64,000 nucleotides of DNA from Bedellia somnulentella (GCA_963576735.1 OY755173.1:13920873-13984872), one strand, 5' to 3'; counted from the stretch's first letter, positions 33,814-45,380 are shown. The notes: generated by a model from the sequence alone, not told the origin. Program-made: numbers and translations.

Positions 33814-33914
33814 CTGGTCAAGTCAAGTTGGCCACATCATGAAATGTGACCATTTCATGAAATGATCGATCATTTCACGATGTGTTCAATTCTACGATAT
33901 GGCCACGACATATC

Positions 33915-34964
33915 CAAACAAACGAACTCTGGAGATTTGTACCATTATAAAATAACAATAACATCTTGTATAATAGTCTTTTACTTCTAAAAATATATCA
34001 GAAAAGGTGCATTCAAACATTGGCATATAAGATTCAAAGCGCATAATTTTTATTCATGCAGAATGATGCGAACGAAATTTGAATTGCTGAACTATTTCTT
34101 GTCTGTGCCGGTTCCCAGTATGGATATCTAGACAAAACTTTGGATTGTCGAGGTCGTTTACCTTTCGCCAGGAATCCAAGGATGTATCAAGGAATTTACT
34201 GCGAGTGCATAGCAAGTTAAAACGTAACTTCTTATCTTTATTGTTATATAGTCAACAGCGTAACAATCTGGTAGTTCTTATAAAAATATTTTTTTTACTT
34301 AGTCTTACTTCTCCGTACTTGATATTATATTTAGCTGTAGTACTTAGAAACATACTCGTCTATTGAATTTAAAAGTAGTGTATTAACAGTGCTTTAAGTT
34401 GATTTTATACGTCAGGTCGACATTTACATATTTAGGGGCTATTCTTCAGTTGAAGTAAATTCCAGATATTTTTATATATTTTTTATTTTATATCAAGGTA
34501 TTTATTAATTATTCAATTATATATTACTACAAAAAGCAAAAAGATATATAATTTTATATTGAAATTAATAAGTCCTTAGTTTTAAGGCAGTAAAAGCCAT
34601 GAAATAGTAAAATTTTCTATTTTTCCTACTAGACAGTAACGAGCCCAACAAAAGCGTCTTTGAAAGGGGCTCTCGGTTGCACACTGCTTAGAATGAAACT
34701 GGGGGAGCATTGATAAATTACTGTGGATTCCACGCAGACATCATGACGAGCATTTACGAATTGATTTTCCGGCAGTGTTATTAAGTCCTATTTATGAAAT
34801 GGGAGCTTGGGAGCTTGGTATATGGTAAATATAAGATATATCGACTTTTATTTCTTAGTGTGGTGTTCTCAGTAGTCGCAGGTTCAATTCATGCGGACAA
34901 CCACTTATAAAATAAACATGGTTGTATATATCTTTCATTGGCATTTATACAAATATCATCATAC
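33915..34964. other. No gene seen
   Basis: A+T-rich. A weak B-box-like GGTTCAATTC near 34883 could be an old SINE head. Confidence 0.4.
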
Positions 34965-34977
34965 ATATAACATATAT

Positions 34978-35234
34978 TTGCCGTGTAGTGTCGGCTTAGA
35001 ATAACACTACCCCATTTCTGCCCGTGGGTGATCGTAAGAGGCGACTAAGGGTATAGGGGCTTTTTAAGTGATTTTTGGGCGATGTGGTGGGAGACCCGTC
35101 ACCAAAACCGTTTATTATTATCATCTTTTCCCCAATCAACTTCCAAAAGTGGCTGAGGAATTTATCATTCCAAAGCTCTGCCTACCCCGTTAAGGGATTT
35201 ATAGCCGTGAGTATATGTATGGATGTATGTATGT
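34978..35234 (+). mobile_element. Family A SINE, full length with target duplication
   Basis: Flanked by ATATAACATATAT (34965-34977 and 35235-35247). Closely related to the copy at 7074 (shares GTGGGTGATCGTAAGAGG and CTACCCCGTTAAGGG). Confidence 0.85.
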
Positions 35235-35249
35235 ATATAACATATATAT

Positions 35250-35440
35250 ATTCATTTTGAGGTAGGCAAGATAGAAGATAAATCGATCGCTACTTGGTAT
35301 TCTGGCAAACTTCTCGGGTTCTATTTTGTATGTGTCCTTTTATTCTTCACAATTAAGACGCCTTTTTAATCAGTCTCTATTTTATTTAAATCTGGCTTCT
35401 GTGGTCGTCCTCTACTAAAATTATTATTTACATTGTATTT
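35250..35440 (-). mobile_element. R LINE fragment, old
   Basis: Minus-strand R with GGTAGGCAAGATAG, GATCGCTACTTGGTATTCTG and GTGGTCGTCCTCTACTAAAA. Many small indels. Confidence 0.6.
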
Positions 35441-37581
35441 CAAGTGTCGTGTTAAGTATCTACCGCACATTAAATTTTTGTCCAGATAGTATTACATACC
35501 AAAAGCCGTTATAATGCTTTCTTTGGCGCTAACCTGATCTGTCTATTGTTACCGGTTATAAAAAACATGTAAAATTTGTTTGAAATTGCACAAGTCAATA
35601 AACGCTAAGTGTATAATATAATACCAGAGAATTTGAAATAGCTGGATAATGATTTGGCGAGTAATTCAGTGGTCAGGATAACTAGTCTGTCAGGTTTGGT
35701 TGTGTCTGGTAAGACTTGAATGTTTTACCTAATACTGGTTTATCAGAATGAAAGTTGGAACTCGACTAGTATATAAAAAAAACTTTGTGTATTTTAACGC
35801 GGTGAGTACGAAATTACTAGTCGTGAAATTCTATGGAAAGATTGGTTTTTAACACAGAACGATCTAAAACTGTTATACAGAACTCTCTTAAAATGTGTTT
35901 TTATTTACCTTTCTAAATATGGCCATAATTACTTCATATTTAAGAAAACTTTGAGGCAAGACTCAGTGGCCCAGAAGGTTCTCAGTATTGTTTTAGTCTC
36001 TGAATAACCACAGTCGCTGCATTATAATCCTATTATTGAATAAAATGAATAACTATGTATCTATAAAACTATCTCCTTTTAAAAAATAGTTCATCTTATT
36101 ACAGTTTTTCTGTTTGACTAGACCGTTTAAGTGATGGTGACGAAACATGGAACAGGACTATAGTCTTTCAGGCGATAAAGAGTATAGTATAGACTATTCA
36201 ATGTCACTCCACGTATTCCACTATTGGTAACAAATAGTCTGACACACAACCATACCACAAATAAGTACCTACCAATCCCACGACGACAACATAATTCCGG
36301 TAACCTTCTCAAATTGCTCGTGAAAACACGGCATGCAATTTAGCCCGGGTCAGACCCCGAGCCCCGGCTTGTGGAGAAATTTAATTTGCACTTTTAAGCT
36401 CGCCGCAGCCACGCTAAAGAAGAGCTAGAGTTATTTGCTTAAAACTGGAACGAAATTTACAACTCAGGCGCTTTATTAACACTTTGATGGAATATATCAA
36501 GAACAACAAAGAAGCGTAATTAATCTATAGTCCATTCAGTCAATACAACGGCAGTGTAAGCAAAAAATGTTTAAGTGCGTGAACTGTTTCCCTTATGTAA
36601 ACAATATGTTTATGAATGAACTATAATTAATGTTTAAAATATATATATTTTAATAATTTTTTAACTTGATAGGTTTGTAGTTTTATATGCAGTAGTGAAT
36701 TATACTTATTTAATTCAGATGTTTGTAGATCAAGGTTAATAAGTAAATAGCTTTGACTTTGATAGTATTTTTTATGGACAGTTCTTATGCATATTGATAC
36801 GCTTCATAAAACATTGAAATGTATTTATATCGACCATGCACCGATAAGTAAAAGCACCACAAATATTAATTTAATCATATGCATACATAAAAATATTATT
36901 GCAGATAAAAATATTCAATAGATTTAACGTTTTTGGTTTGGTTTGTTTTTTGCATTAGTAAGTAAAGATTTAACTAAATTGAAATTGCCGGGAAAAAACG
37001 AATGAAACAAATAGTCACATGCAGTTGCAAAAAATTCACTTGCTGTAATTTAAAAAAAAAACTTTGTCTTAGTATTTTCTTGCAATGCTATAACACAAGA
37101 AAATGGGGTAGTGCTATAATAAGACACTGCACTAATAAGAAATTTGTAAAAAGATAATTAAAGAAAAACTAGTTGTATAATCGTAAATGATTACTTAGCG
37201 ATTCGAAAGATGTGAATACTAACAATATGGTGCTTACATGTTGCCGCAAAGAGATTCATCAACGAGGTCTTAATTACTTATAATTATAATTTGAGTGCGT
37301 AGTGCACATCTAGCAAACTATCACAGGGGTCACACGTTGTAAAAGTAACGCTCCGTTTGGGACGGTTTAAGGTCATATGACTAAAGTGGGTAATACACGA
37401 CATGATATAAATAAAGTATACCGTAGCAAGTGTACATGTAGTGTGGTAAGTTAAGTTAGACATGGTACAAACAGTATAGGAAGTTCAACCTACGAAGACG
37501 CGCCCCAGCTTTTTACGTTAACATTTTCTCTGTGAATAATCTCATACTTCGACACGATTGGCTAATATTTGTTTGTGTTTA
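35441..37581. other. No gene seen; A fragment at 37095-37135
   Basis: A G+C-richer patch at 36335-36430 (CCCGGGTCAGACCCCGAGCC) has no ORF. The A piece is the 5' end of a minus-strand copy (AAATGGGGTAGTGCTATAAT). Confidence 0.45.
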
Positions 37582-37585
37582 TATG

Positions 37586-38509
37586 TGTCGTAGGATGATT
37601 TGATGTTTAGGTTTTTTGCAAAAAACCTAGGGATTTTGCAATAATCCGGATAGTTAGACAACGATTATAATATTTTCTAATCTGACTAGGTTTTTTGCAA
37701 AAAAACTAGTTGGTTTAGTATGACTCCGAAACGAAATGATAGTTTTTATGAATACTGTACACTGATTGGTCGATTGCAGTGCCCCATAAACACGTCATCT
37801 CTGATTGGTTGTTAATTATGACGTACTTACTTCATTGTTCCTACCTACATTTAATTTGATTGTTATTTTAATTTTAGTAACAAAAATTTCCTTAGTATAA
37901 AAATAGTATTGACATTTCCCTTTATAACTCTAGCTATAATACCTCAATACTACAATTACTACACGTACTTACTTTATTGTTCCTACCTATATTGAAGACG
38001 TCCGTGGCCGAGTGGATAGGTGACTAGCTTTTTGGTCTGGAGGTTGCGGGTTTGATCCCCGCTGAGAGCAACATTTATGTGATGGATGAGCATATGTGTA
38101 TTATATTATATCGCTGAGTTAGTATCCCATACTACAAGTGTTACTTAGTTTGGGGTAACTTTATCTGTGTATAATATGTCCGAACGTGATTGTAATTTTA
38201 CTCCAACAAAAGAGTAAAGAAAAATATTTAATTCCTAGTATCAAATAAGTATTGTCATTTCTTACCCTTTATTACTCTAGATATAATATCTCACTACCAC
38301 AATGACGAACCAATCAGAATAAGTGTAGGCGAGCAATCAGAAATCAGCCAATCAGCATTAAAGAAGTACAATCTTACTAAACCAACTAGTGTTTTTGCAA
38401 AAAGCCTAGTAAGATTAGAAAATATAATAACCGTTGTCTAATTATCCGGATTTTTGCAAAATCCCTAGGTTTTTTGCAAAACACCTAAACATCAAATCAT
38501 CCTACGACA
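37586..38509. mobile_element. Long-TIR element with Ginger-type ends (element 3)
   Basis: Inverted arms of about 135 bp begin TGTCGTAGGATGATTTGATG and end with the complement at 38509. The target duplication is TATG (37582-37585 and 38510-38513). Each arm contains palindromes centred on TTTTTTGCAAAAAA; the one at 37608-37629 is a perfect 22-mer. No ORF. The C SINE at 37993-38190 sits in the middle. Confidence 0.65.
37993..38190 (+). mobile_element. Family C tRNA-derived SINE
   Basis: Head GACGTCCGTGGCCGAGTGG, B box GGGTTTGATCCCC, then ATTTATGTGATGGATGAGCA, GCTGAGTTAGTATCCCATAC and GGGGTAACTTTATCTGTG, ending near ATAATATGTCCG. Uninterrupted, so it serves as the reference for the split copy at 8999. 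Confidence 0.8.
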
Positions 38510-38513
38510 TATG

Positions 38514-40161
38514 TAAATAATTAATCGCGATATCACTAAAACATAAGCCTTTATTACTCACTTCTAATATAAAAGATTAGAAGAAAGAGCGGGGCGCGTG
38601 TTTGTGAATTGAACTACCTATAAGAAAGCAAGTCGACGTGTAGTGTGATAATGATAAGTTAAGTAAGTTAGCTTATCACAGTGTATTAATCGCCTTATAA
38701 AAAGAGAATCGCAATAGAAGACACCGTGATTGCATTGATTTTAGATTAAATTATCACTGGTAAGGATATAGGATTGTGCCCCTATAAAGGTATCTACAAA
38801 ATAGATAAAGAAAAGACGAAAGTATAAGACGACAGCAAAACTTCATTCTAAAAAGTTTGCCATAATTTTATAGAAAGTTGTTTAGTGCACCTGACTTTTC
38901 AAATAAAATTTTCATGCAAGATACATGGTTGTGTCTTAATATTCGAAATCAAATTTTTCTTCTAATTTAGGAACTGTAAAATAACATAGTGAAAATGCAT
39001 CGAGTAGACCTCAAATATAAGATAGCTGTTCGATAGTTTTGAATATTCATCAATATCCTGTGATATACCGGTTTGGAGACAGGTCATCGGCCCAAGTTTC
39101 ACTTTCTTAGGGTATCAGAGCGTTGCCATGGTGGAGCCAGCACGGTTACCGCTCTTTGTAATTGCGTAAATGTTACCACTCAGCCGTTTTCACTTTTCAT
39201 GTGCGATTATCTTCCTGCACTGCTATTTGGTCTCACATACGAGTAGTTGGCTGTTTATGATTACAAATTGAAATACCACTATAATTTTCTTTCATGTAAT
39301 GTAGTTTGCGATACTTTGATAGTTTTATGTGCATTGTTTTGATATTATAAATTTCCTTGCTGTGATATCTGATTGACCGGTTTTATTACGATAAATGGAG
39401 AGTAAAGATAGTTGGTAGAATGTGTATTAATCTTGGCGGTGCTTAATATGGTCTATCAGTCAATAACCTAAAATTATAATTACCATAAAATTATACGTCA
39501 TTAAATATGACTTTTGATCTTGGTACATATAGCATGTTAGTTAAGGAAAAGCATGTTTCGTCTTCTATTGTCTAACAGTTATTGAACTGGTGAACTTAAG
39601 TAATTCCGATTATCATCGGTTTCCTTTGCATTATAACCACTCACGAGTTTCAATTTAATTCCTAGTAGTATTATAATATCTATGAAAGTATACATATTTC
39701 AAATGCCATTGTAAGTAGAAACGCGTGCCATGGTACTACATGAAGGTCAACTAATAATCAACATTTTATATACAATCACAGATAATACTGCATTAAACTG
39801 TAGTTTATAGGTTCTATTGTTTTTTTATGGTAAAGGATTATACTGAAACATTTGTTTTGAAACTCAAATAAAGATTTAATTTTAAGGATTTTAAATATCG
39901 TTTTATAAAATAAACCGTTGCTTTTTTTAACACTAAATTTAAAAATAATAGTCTTAATGTTCTTTTGACAATAAAAACACTGAATAATGGTGGCATGAAA
40001 AGTTTTATATTAATCCGAATTATGCAACCATATGTTCTAGGTTTGAACTATGGTTTCAATAACAAACTTACTTACATGTATATTTTATGGAAACCACCTG
40101 CTCCCCTGATTTGTAATAATCATAAAATATCTTAAAATACAATTTTCGTTGAGATATCTAT
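38514..40161. other. No gene seen
   Basis: A+T-rich with no open frame over 60 codons and no recognised repeat. Confidence 0.5.
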
Positions 40162-40174
40162 AAATTGAGTAAAA

Positions 40175-40338
40175 CCTACTTACTTACTTATAGTAACGCC
40201 CATTATTCCCCTTTGGGGTAGGCAGAGACTATCGATCGCCACTTAGTAAGATCTTGACAAACCTCTCTTGCTTCCCTTAGATTCATTATTTTTCTCATAC
40301 ATGCTCTTTAATTCTATTATAATTTACTTTGTTTTATT
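40175..40338 (-). mobile_element. R LINE 3' end with target duplication
   Basis: Flanked by AAATTGAGTAAAA (40162-40174 and 40339-40351). Carries tail (TAAG)n and the last ~150 bp of R. Confidence 0.85.
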
Positions 40339-40415
40339 AAATTGAGTAAAAGTATTAAATATTTTACTCATCAATGTGCTTAAATAAAGTTAAATAATGC
40401 TGCAGTTCCAAATGA

Positions 40416-40481
40416 AGTTATTACCTCTGCCAACCCCTTCGGGGATATTCGGCGTGAACGTTTATGTTTATGTTTTATGTT
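40416..40481 (+). mobile_element. Family B SINE tail, 66-bp insertion
   Basis: Flanked by TTCCAAATGA (40406-40415 and 40482-40491). Only CTCTGCCAACCCCTTCGGGG to the (TTTATG)n tail was inserted, so priming began normally and aborted very early. Confidence 0.8.
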
Positions 40482-40749
40482 TTCCAAATGACATAATATC
40501 GCCGCCACGGTTTGATTATGGCTAAGAAACCTCAATTCATTCAAGAATGAACTGATTTCAAAAGATTCGTCGTGCTATAATAATGTCACGCTGATAACAA
40601 AAGAAATAATTTTGGAATAATTGCATAACGTTAGGTACTCTAGATTATTTTATGTTTTGCAAATATTAGGATATAATCTGATTATTTGTTGTTACTTGTT
40701 TTTTTTATAACTCATATTATTCCGATAAGATGTTGCATTTTTCTGACAG

Positions 40750-40907
40750 GCAGCGAGGCTCTACCCTTGTTCGGAGATAATACTCAAATCTACTGTTTTT
40801 TTAATGAGATGAGAGACTCATATTTCACCTCACGCGATCACCCTGGCTTTGGATTGACATTATCTAGTAACGACGATTTGAAGAAGCTAATTTCAATGTC
40901 AGAATAA
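40750..40907 (+). CDS. Possible terminal coding exon, unknown protein
   Basis: A pyrimidine-rich tract and acceptor (TTGCATTTTTCTGACAG) end at 40749. About 51 codons follow, starting S-E-A-L-P-L-F-G-D-N, continuing IYCFFNEMRDSYF and HPGFGLTLSSNDDLKKLISM, to the stop at 40905-40907. AATAAA overlaps the stop (40903-40908). Composition is coding-like (mixed hydrophobic and acidic residues, no low complexity), unlike neighbouring open frames, and the acceptor phase fits. No domain is recognised. It lies between repeats and is not itself repeated here. It could be the last exon of a host gene reading right, a piece of an unrecognised element, or chance. No matching donor exon was found. Confidence 0.35.
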
Positions 40908-41514
40908 AATAGAATTTATCTTGGTTAAATCAAATTTCGGTACCTTGGATCCAGATATAACTTACTACAATCTGTCGGTATTTTTAACTTGAACGCATTT
41001 TTTAACTGACTTCAAAAAAAGGAGTGTTCTCAATTCGACCAGTATTTTTTTTTTTTTTTTTTTTTTTTATGTATGTTCGCCGATTATGAACCGATTTTGA
41101 TTATTATTTTTTTATTCGAAAGAAGATACTCCCGGATTGGTACCATGATGAGGATATCAGGGTCTGATGATGGGATCCTGGAGAAATCGAGGGGAACCCT
41201 CAAATTTTATAGGCAAATGTACCGCGTTTTACATATTTTCTGAATTCATATTGGCATTTGCTTCTGAAAATCATATTGTTATGCTGCTGAGCTGATGATG
41301 GAAGGTGTGGGTCCTCAATCACTAGGTATTAGGAAACAGTTCTTTCCACATTCTATATAGATTTATACTCCTCTTCGTAGCTTTTATGAAGAGAAGTACA
41401 GGCTCACTATAAACATTTCTTTTGTTATGTTATTGTTACCGAGAAAGTACCATGAGACCAGGATCTGATGATGGCATCCCAGGAAATCGAGGGGACTGTC
41501 GAAACTCACAATCA

Positions 41515-41690
41515 TGTGACAGTATATTTGTTCAAAACGCCGATAGGCCTGCCCTGTATAACGTGAGAACACTGCCTAAGCAAATCGTGGGTACTCTGAA
41601 CAACAGGTGACAATGTCACGTGATATTCAGAAGTATTACTACCTCTGCTAACCCCTTCAGGGATATTCAGCGTGAACGTTTGAGTCTTTC
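41515..41690 (+). mobile_element. Family B SINE 3' part inside F copy 2
   Basis: Same insertion as 11103-11270, with CATGTGACAGTATATTTG better preserved. Confidence 0.75.
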
Positions 41691-41884
41691 TTGAGATGTA
41701 GAATTGTAGACCATCGCCTTTCGAAGGATTTTAAGAACAATGTAAGGTTATATATGGTTGAGCCTAATTAATGTCGTACTATAATAGAAATACCGGAAAT
41801 ACGAAAAATAATACAGTAACCGTCGCTTCCTTATCTGAGAGGCATCTTTGCCAGGTCTACCCATCTCTAAAACTCGTAAAATAA

Positions 41885-42482
41885 AATAATTTTTAACAAA
41901 AAGAAAACCGACTTCATAGTTGGAAAAACAACCGAAAATAAACAATCTAGTACTAAAAAGTACGAAATAAGTTTTTTAATAGAATATGAGTTCTGTTATT
42001 AATACCTTAGCAATTTCTTTATTCCACATGCGTCAGTTCAACCTACCTAAATATTACAATTCTCTTAAATTATTTTTTGAGTCGGTGCCAGTCAAACAAA
42101 AGTAAATTCACCCTACTATCTATCTCTGATTATTACAATCTAAACAATATATATCTATCGCCTAACGTTTTAAATGGTAATACGTACAAAAATCAATTTA
42201 CCCTACAACTACAAGGTACCCTACATTTCACATATATGAAGTGCGAAATACACACTTATCAATTATCATCGAGGCTGGCACCGGCTCACAAATTAATTTA
42301 AGAGAATTGTAATATTTAGGTAGGTTGAACTGACGCGTGTGGAATAAAGAAATTGCTAAGGTATTAATAACAGAACTCATATTCTATTAAAAAACTTATT
42401 TCGTACTTTTTAGTACTAGATTGTTTATTTTCGGTTGTTTTTCCAACTATGAAGTCGGTTTTCTTTTAGTTAAAAATTATTA
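41885..42482. repeat. Long inverted repeat (hairpin) in F
   Basis: Arms 41885-42095 and 42268-42482 share AACCGACTTCATAGTTGG, CTAGTACTAAAAAGTACG, CCTAAATATTACAATTC and GAGTCGGTGCCAG in inverted order. Confidence 0.85.
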
Positions 42483-42483
42483 A

Positions 42484-43029
42484 AAGTAGCGATCCAATAT
42501 AGCTTCGCATGGTTGATACGCGATTTGATTGATCAATAATTTGACTTCATAACAAAAGACTGTTTTTTTTACATTTCACAAGTTATTAGGATAAGCGCAT
42601 TTAAAAACATAAATCTTTAGGTTTAATGATATTAAATATGGATTAAAGATTTCGGCCAATTTACGGTTAAAGAGTTTTATTAGCTGCTATGATATAACCT
42701 TTGTAGGTATATTGTAAATTAACGTGCAATAAATCAACTATAAAGTATTTCAAAGCCATCATGTTATTTGTACACAATTGCCACCATTATTTACACATAA
42801 CACTTGTCATCAAAATGTGACAATGCGCCTCCCACGGCCTCAGTTTTGTAATATTGATGTGTTGGTTTCGTTATAGAAGCATTTCAGAACAATTTGTTCG
42901 AGAGAAGGTATGAGGTACCTTCAAGGTAGACCTACAGTTGGAATAGAATCAAACATTGAGAAGGATCTATCATTTCAAATAATAATTAAATTGAATGGGT
43001 TCAGGAAATTGCAATCTTGTCGCTACTGA
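42484..43029. other. No gene seen
   Basis: A+T-rich with no recognised element. Confidence 0.45.
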
Positions 43030-43082
43030 ACTGCCAAGATTGGCTGATGAAATTCCAATTATAAAGCTTTGCCTGCCCCTTT
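43030..43082 (+). mobile_element. Family A SINE, left part, split by G
   Basis: AAGATTGGCTGATGAAATTC to GCCTGCCCCTTTT is the A 3' half. The tail resumes at 43709. Confidence 0.65.
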
Positions 43083-43708
43083 TTAGGGTTCCGTAGCCAA
43101 ATGGCAAAAACGGGACCCTTATAGATTCGTCATGTCTGTCTGTCTGTCCGTCCGTCCGTCCGTCCGTATGTCACAGCCAGTTTATTCCGAAACTATAAGA
43201 ACTACATTATTGGAAATTGGTGCGTAGATGTATTCTGTAAACCGCATTAAGATTTTAAAATAAAATCTGAAAAAAAAACCAAAATTTTTAGGGTTCCCCA
43301 TACATAGAACTGAAACTCAAAATTTTTTTTTTCATCAAACCTATACGTGTAGGGTATCTATCAAAAGGTATTTGAAAATGATGTTGAGGTTTCTTATATC
43401 ATTTTTTTCAAAACTGAATAGTTTGCGCGAGAGACTTTTTCAAAGTGCTAAAATGTGTGTCCCCCCCCCGTAACTTCTAAAATATGGGCATGATAATACT
43501 GAAAAAAATATATGATGTGTATTACTATACAAACTACTAACGAAAATTGGTTTGAATGAGATCTAGCCCGTAGTTCTATTTTTAAACGTCATAAATCAAA
43601 TTACTTACCTAATTTGGCTCCCATGATTTTCACACAAACGGGATTTTCTATATATATGATAGTACGGAACCCTTAGTGCGCGATCCGACTCGCACTTGGC
43701 CGGTTTTT
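43083..43708 (+). mobile_element. G element (GGGTTCCG...GGCCGGTTTTTT), complete
   Basis: Starts TAGGGTTCCGTAGCCAAATG, includes (GTCT)n(GTCC)n and ends CGACTCGCACTTGGCCGGTT plus T's. The halves of an A copy on either side give the boundaries, with a T-run as probable target duplication. Class unknown; no coding frame. Confidence 0.75.
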
Positions 43709-43752
43709 TCGGATTTATGGTCGTGATTATATGTAGGTATGTATGTTTGGTA
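43709..43752 (+). mobile_element. Family A SINE tail, right part
   Basis: CGGATTTATGGTCGTGATTA to (TATG)n completes the A copy begun at 43030. Confidence 0.65.
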
Positions 43753-43969
43753 CATTGAACTTTCTTCAACAACAAACGTTTTTATTTATAGTGTTAAGCG
43801 TTTGGCCGTTATCCACTTTACTAAAAATATTTTTTTGTTTTTTTGCTTAAATATGTATTGGCTATGAAAGTATATTACGCCAATTTCTTTAAATTAATCT
43901 CGCAATTTTTAGAATATGAGCAAAGTTTTATTTAAATAGTCTCGATTTCTAATACAGTCTCGATAACAG

Positions 43970-44212
43970 ATTACTAAGATTATCTTAAAATAAACTTTAT
44001 ATAATATCATGGTTATGACGGTATTTGCAGTTTCAAAATCAGTGGCTCCTTTCCTTATCTCCTCCATGTTTTCCTGATAACAAGACGTAGTACCACGACC
44101 TATCTTCGTCTCATGCCGGCCTTGTATCGTTTGCCTTGTGTGATTCTGTAGGTATGTGACGTCATCTTAGGAATCTATAAGAGCTTTACAGTTCTTAGAA
44201 TATAATAGAAAG
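43970..44212 (+). repeat. Tandem non-coding duplication, unit 1
   Basis: About 240 bp homologous to 44402-44643. Shared blocks are ATCTTAAAATAAAC, AATCAGTGGCTCCTT, AGTACCACGACC and GTGACGTCA followed by CTTAGGAATCTAT. No ORF is conserved between the units. Confidence 0.8.
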
Positions 44213-44221
44213 ACACACAAT

Positions 44222-44325
44222 CCTCTCCACACTAAACTTTCAAAAGTGGTTGAAGAATTTCTTATTCTGAATATATTATTATTCTGTCTACCCCTTTTTG
44301 GGATATACTACTGTGAGTATATGTA
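44222..44325 (+). mobile_element. Family A SINE 3' part, diverged
   Basis: CCACACTAAACTTTCAAAAG to CTGTGAGTATATGTATG. Confidence 0.65.
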
Positions 44326-44401
44326 TGCTTGAATTGGCTTAGTAAATTACAATATTTTCACCTCTAAACTTCCAAAAGTGATCTCTAAGTTGGTCTAACA
44401 A

Positions 44402-44643
44402 CCAGATTACCAAGATGATCTTAAAATAAACCTCATATCATATCATGGTCTTGACGACGGCTACGTTCACAGTAACAAAATCAGTGGCTCCTTATCTGAT
44501 AACACGACGGAGTACCACGACCTGTCTTCGTCCCGTGACGGCCTTGTATTGTTTGCCTTTTGTGTTATCTGCAGGCTTGCTTGCTATAGTGACGTCACCT
44601 TAGGAATCTATTAAAGCTTTACAGTTTTTAGAATTGAACAGAA
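44402..44643 (+). repeat. Tandem non-coding duplication, unit 2
   Basis: Partner of unit 1, about 430 bp downstream, with several indels. The TGACGTCA palindrome is kept in both. A short A-like piece (44362-44385) precedes it. Confidence 0.8.
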
Positions 44644-44671
44644 AATCATTTTATTGCACATTACAAAAGAT

Positions 44672-44942
44672 GCCGTGTAGAGCCGGCTTAGAATGTCACT
44701 ACCCCTTTCTACCACGGGTGTCTCACGACGGCGAATTAGGGTATAGGGCTTTTTAAGTGGTTTTTGGGCGATGCCGTTGGAGACCAACGATACTTTATTT
44801 CTACCATCTTGTCCACTATCAACTTCCGAATCTGTACTATCATCTTGTCCCCTGTCAAATTCCGAACTTGAGGAAATTTTAGCTCTGAAGCTCTGGCTAC
44901 CTCTTATAAGGATTTATGGCCGTGATCATATGTATATAGGTA
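44672..44942 (+). mobile_element. Family A SINE, second subfamily, internal duplication
   Basis: Full-length variant whose CATCTTGTCC-CTATCAACTTCCGAA segment is repeated twice in tandem. Confidence 0.8.
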
Positions 44943-45235
44943 CGTATTTTTAATAATATTACATGCAACATTCTTCTACCACTTGGTCTAAGTGGGAAAA
45001 ACAAGGGTTCGCAAACGTGACCAACGCGATTACTGAAACTATTGATTGACGTCTAAATACTCTACAAATGTGTATAATTGAATATTTTAGGAGAGAATAC
45101 AGGCAAGTATTTTTAGGTTTATTTTAAAAGAGCATTTTTTGTTTAAAACACCTTTTTTATGTATTTATTAGTTTTACTGACTAACTCAGCTTTCAACGAC
45201 ATCCATTATCTTTAATAGACTAAAATGAAAGAATT

Positions 45236-45380
45236 GCCTACCCCCTGTCTCGTGAGTACACTTTCCAAGCAAAACGTGGGTACTCTGAATACCAGGTGAC
45301 AATGTCATGTGATGTTCAGAAGTAATTAGTACCTCTGCCAACCCCGGGGACATACGGCATGAACTTTTGAGTTGAGTTTT
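45236..45380 (+). mobile_element. Family B SINE 3' part
   Basis: CGTGAGTACACTTTCC to CGGCATGAACTTTTGAG. The hairpin loop is reduced to CCCCGGGG. Confidence 0.75.

Larger units (their letters stand above)
32479..33910. mobile_element. Ginger1-like DNA transposon, internally deleted (element 2)
   Basis: Inverted ends of about 60 bp begin TGTCGTGGCCATATCGTA, with the reverse complement ending at 33910. The target duplication is TATC (32475-32478 and 33911-33914). Sub-terminal palindromes CATTTCATGAAATG recur at both ends, including a perfect 26-nt palindrome at 32509-32534. A short N-terminal ORF starts at 32742. A second TIR element (32992-33813) sits inside. The end type and duplication length match element 1, but the sequence does not, so it is a different subfamily. 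Confidence 0.7.
40998..42483 (+). mobile_element. F foldback element, copy 2 (complete)
   Basis: Left end TTTTTTAACTGACTTCAAAA; right end AGTCGGTTTTCTTTTAGTTA. The right half is a large hairpin: 41885-42095 and 42268-42482 are inverted copies of about 210 bp at high identity around a spacer of about 170 bp. A B SINE piece is embedded at 41515-41690. No transposase frame. It supplies the right arm missing from the copy at 10577. Confidence 0.75.
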
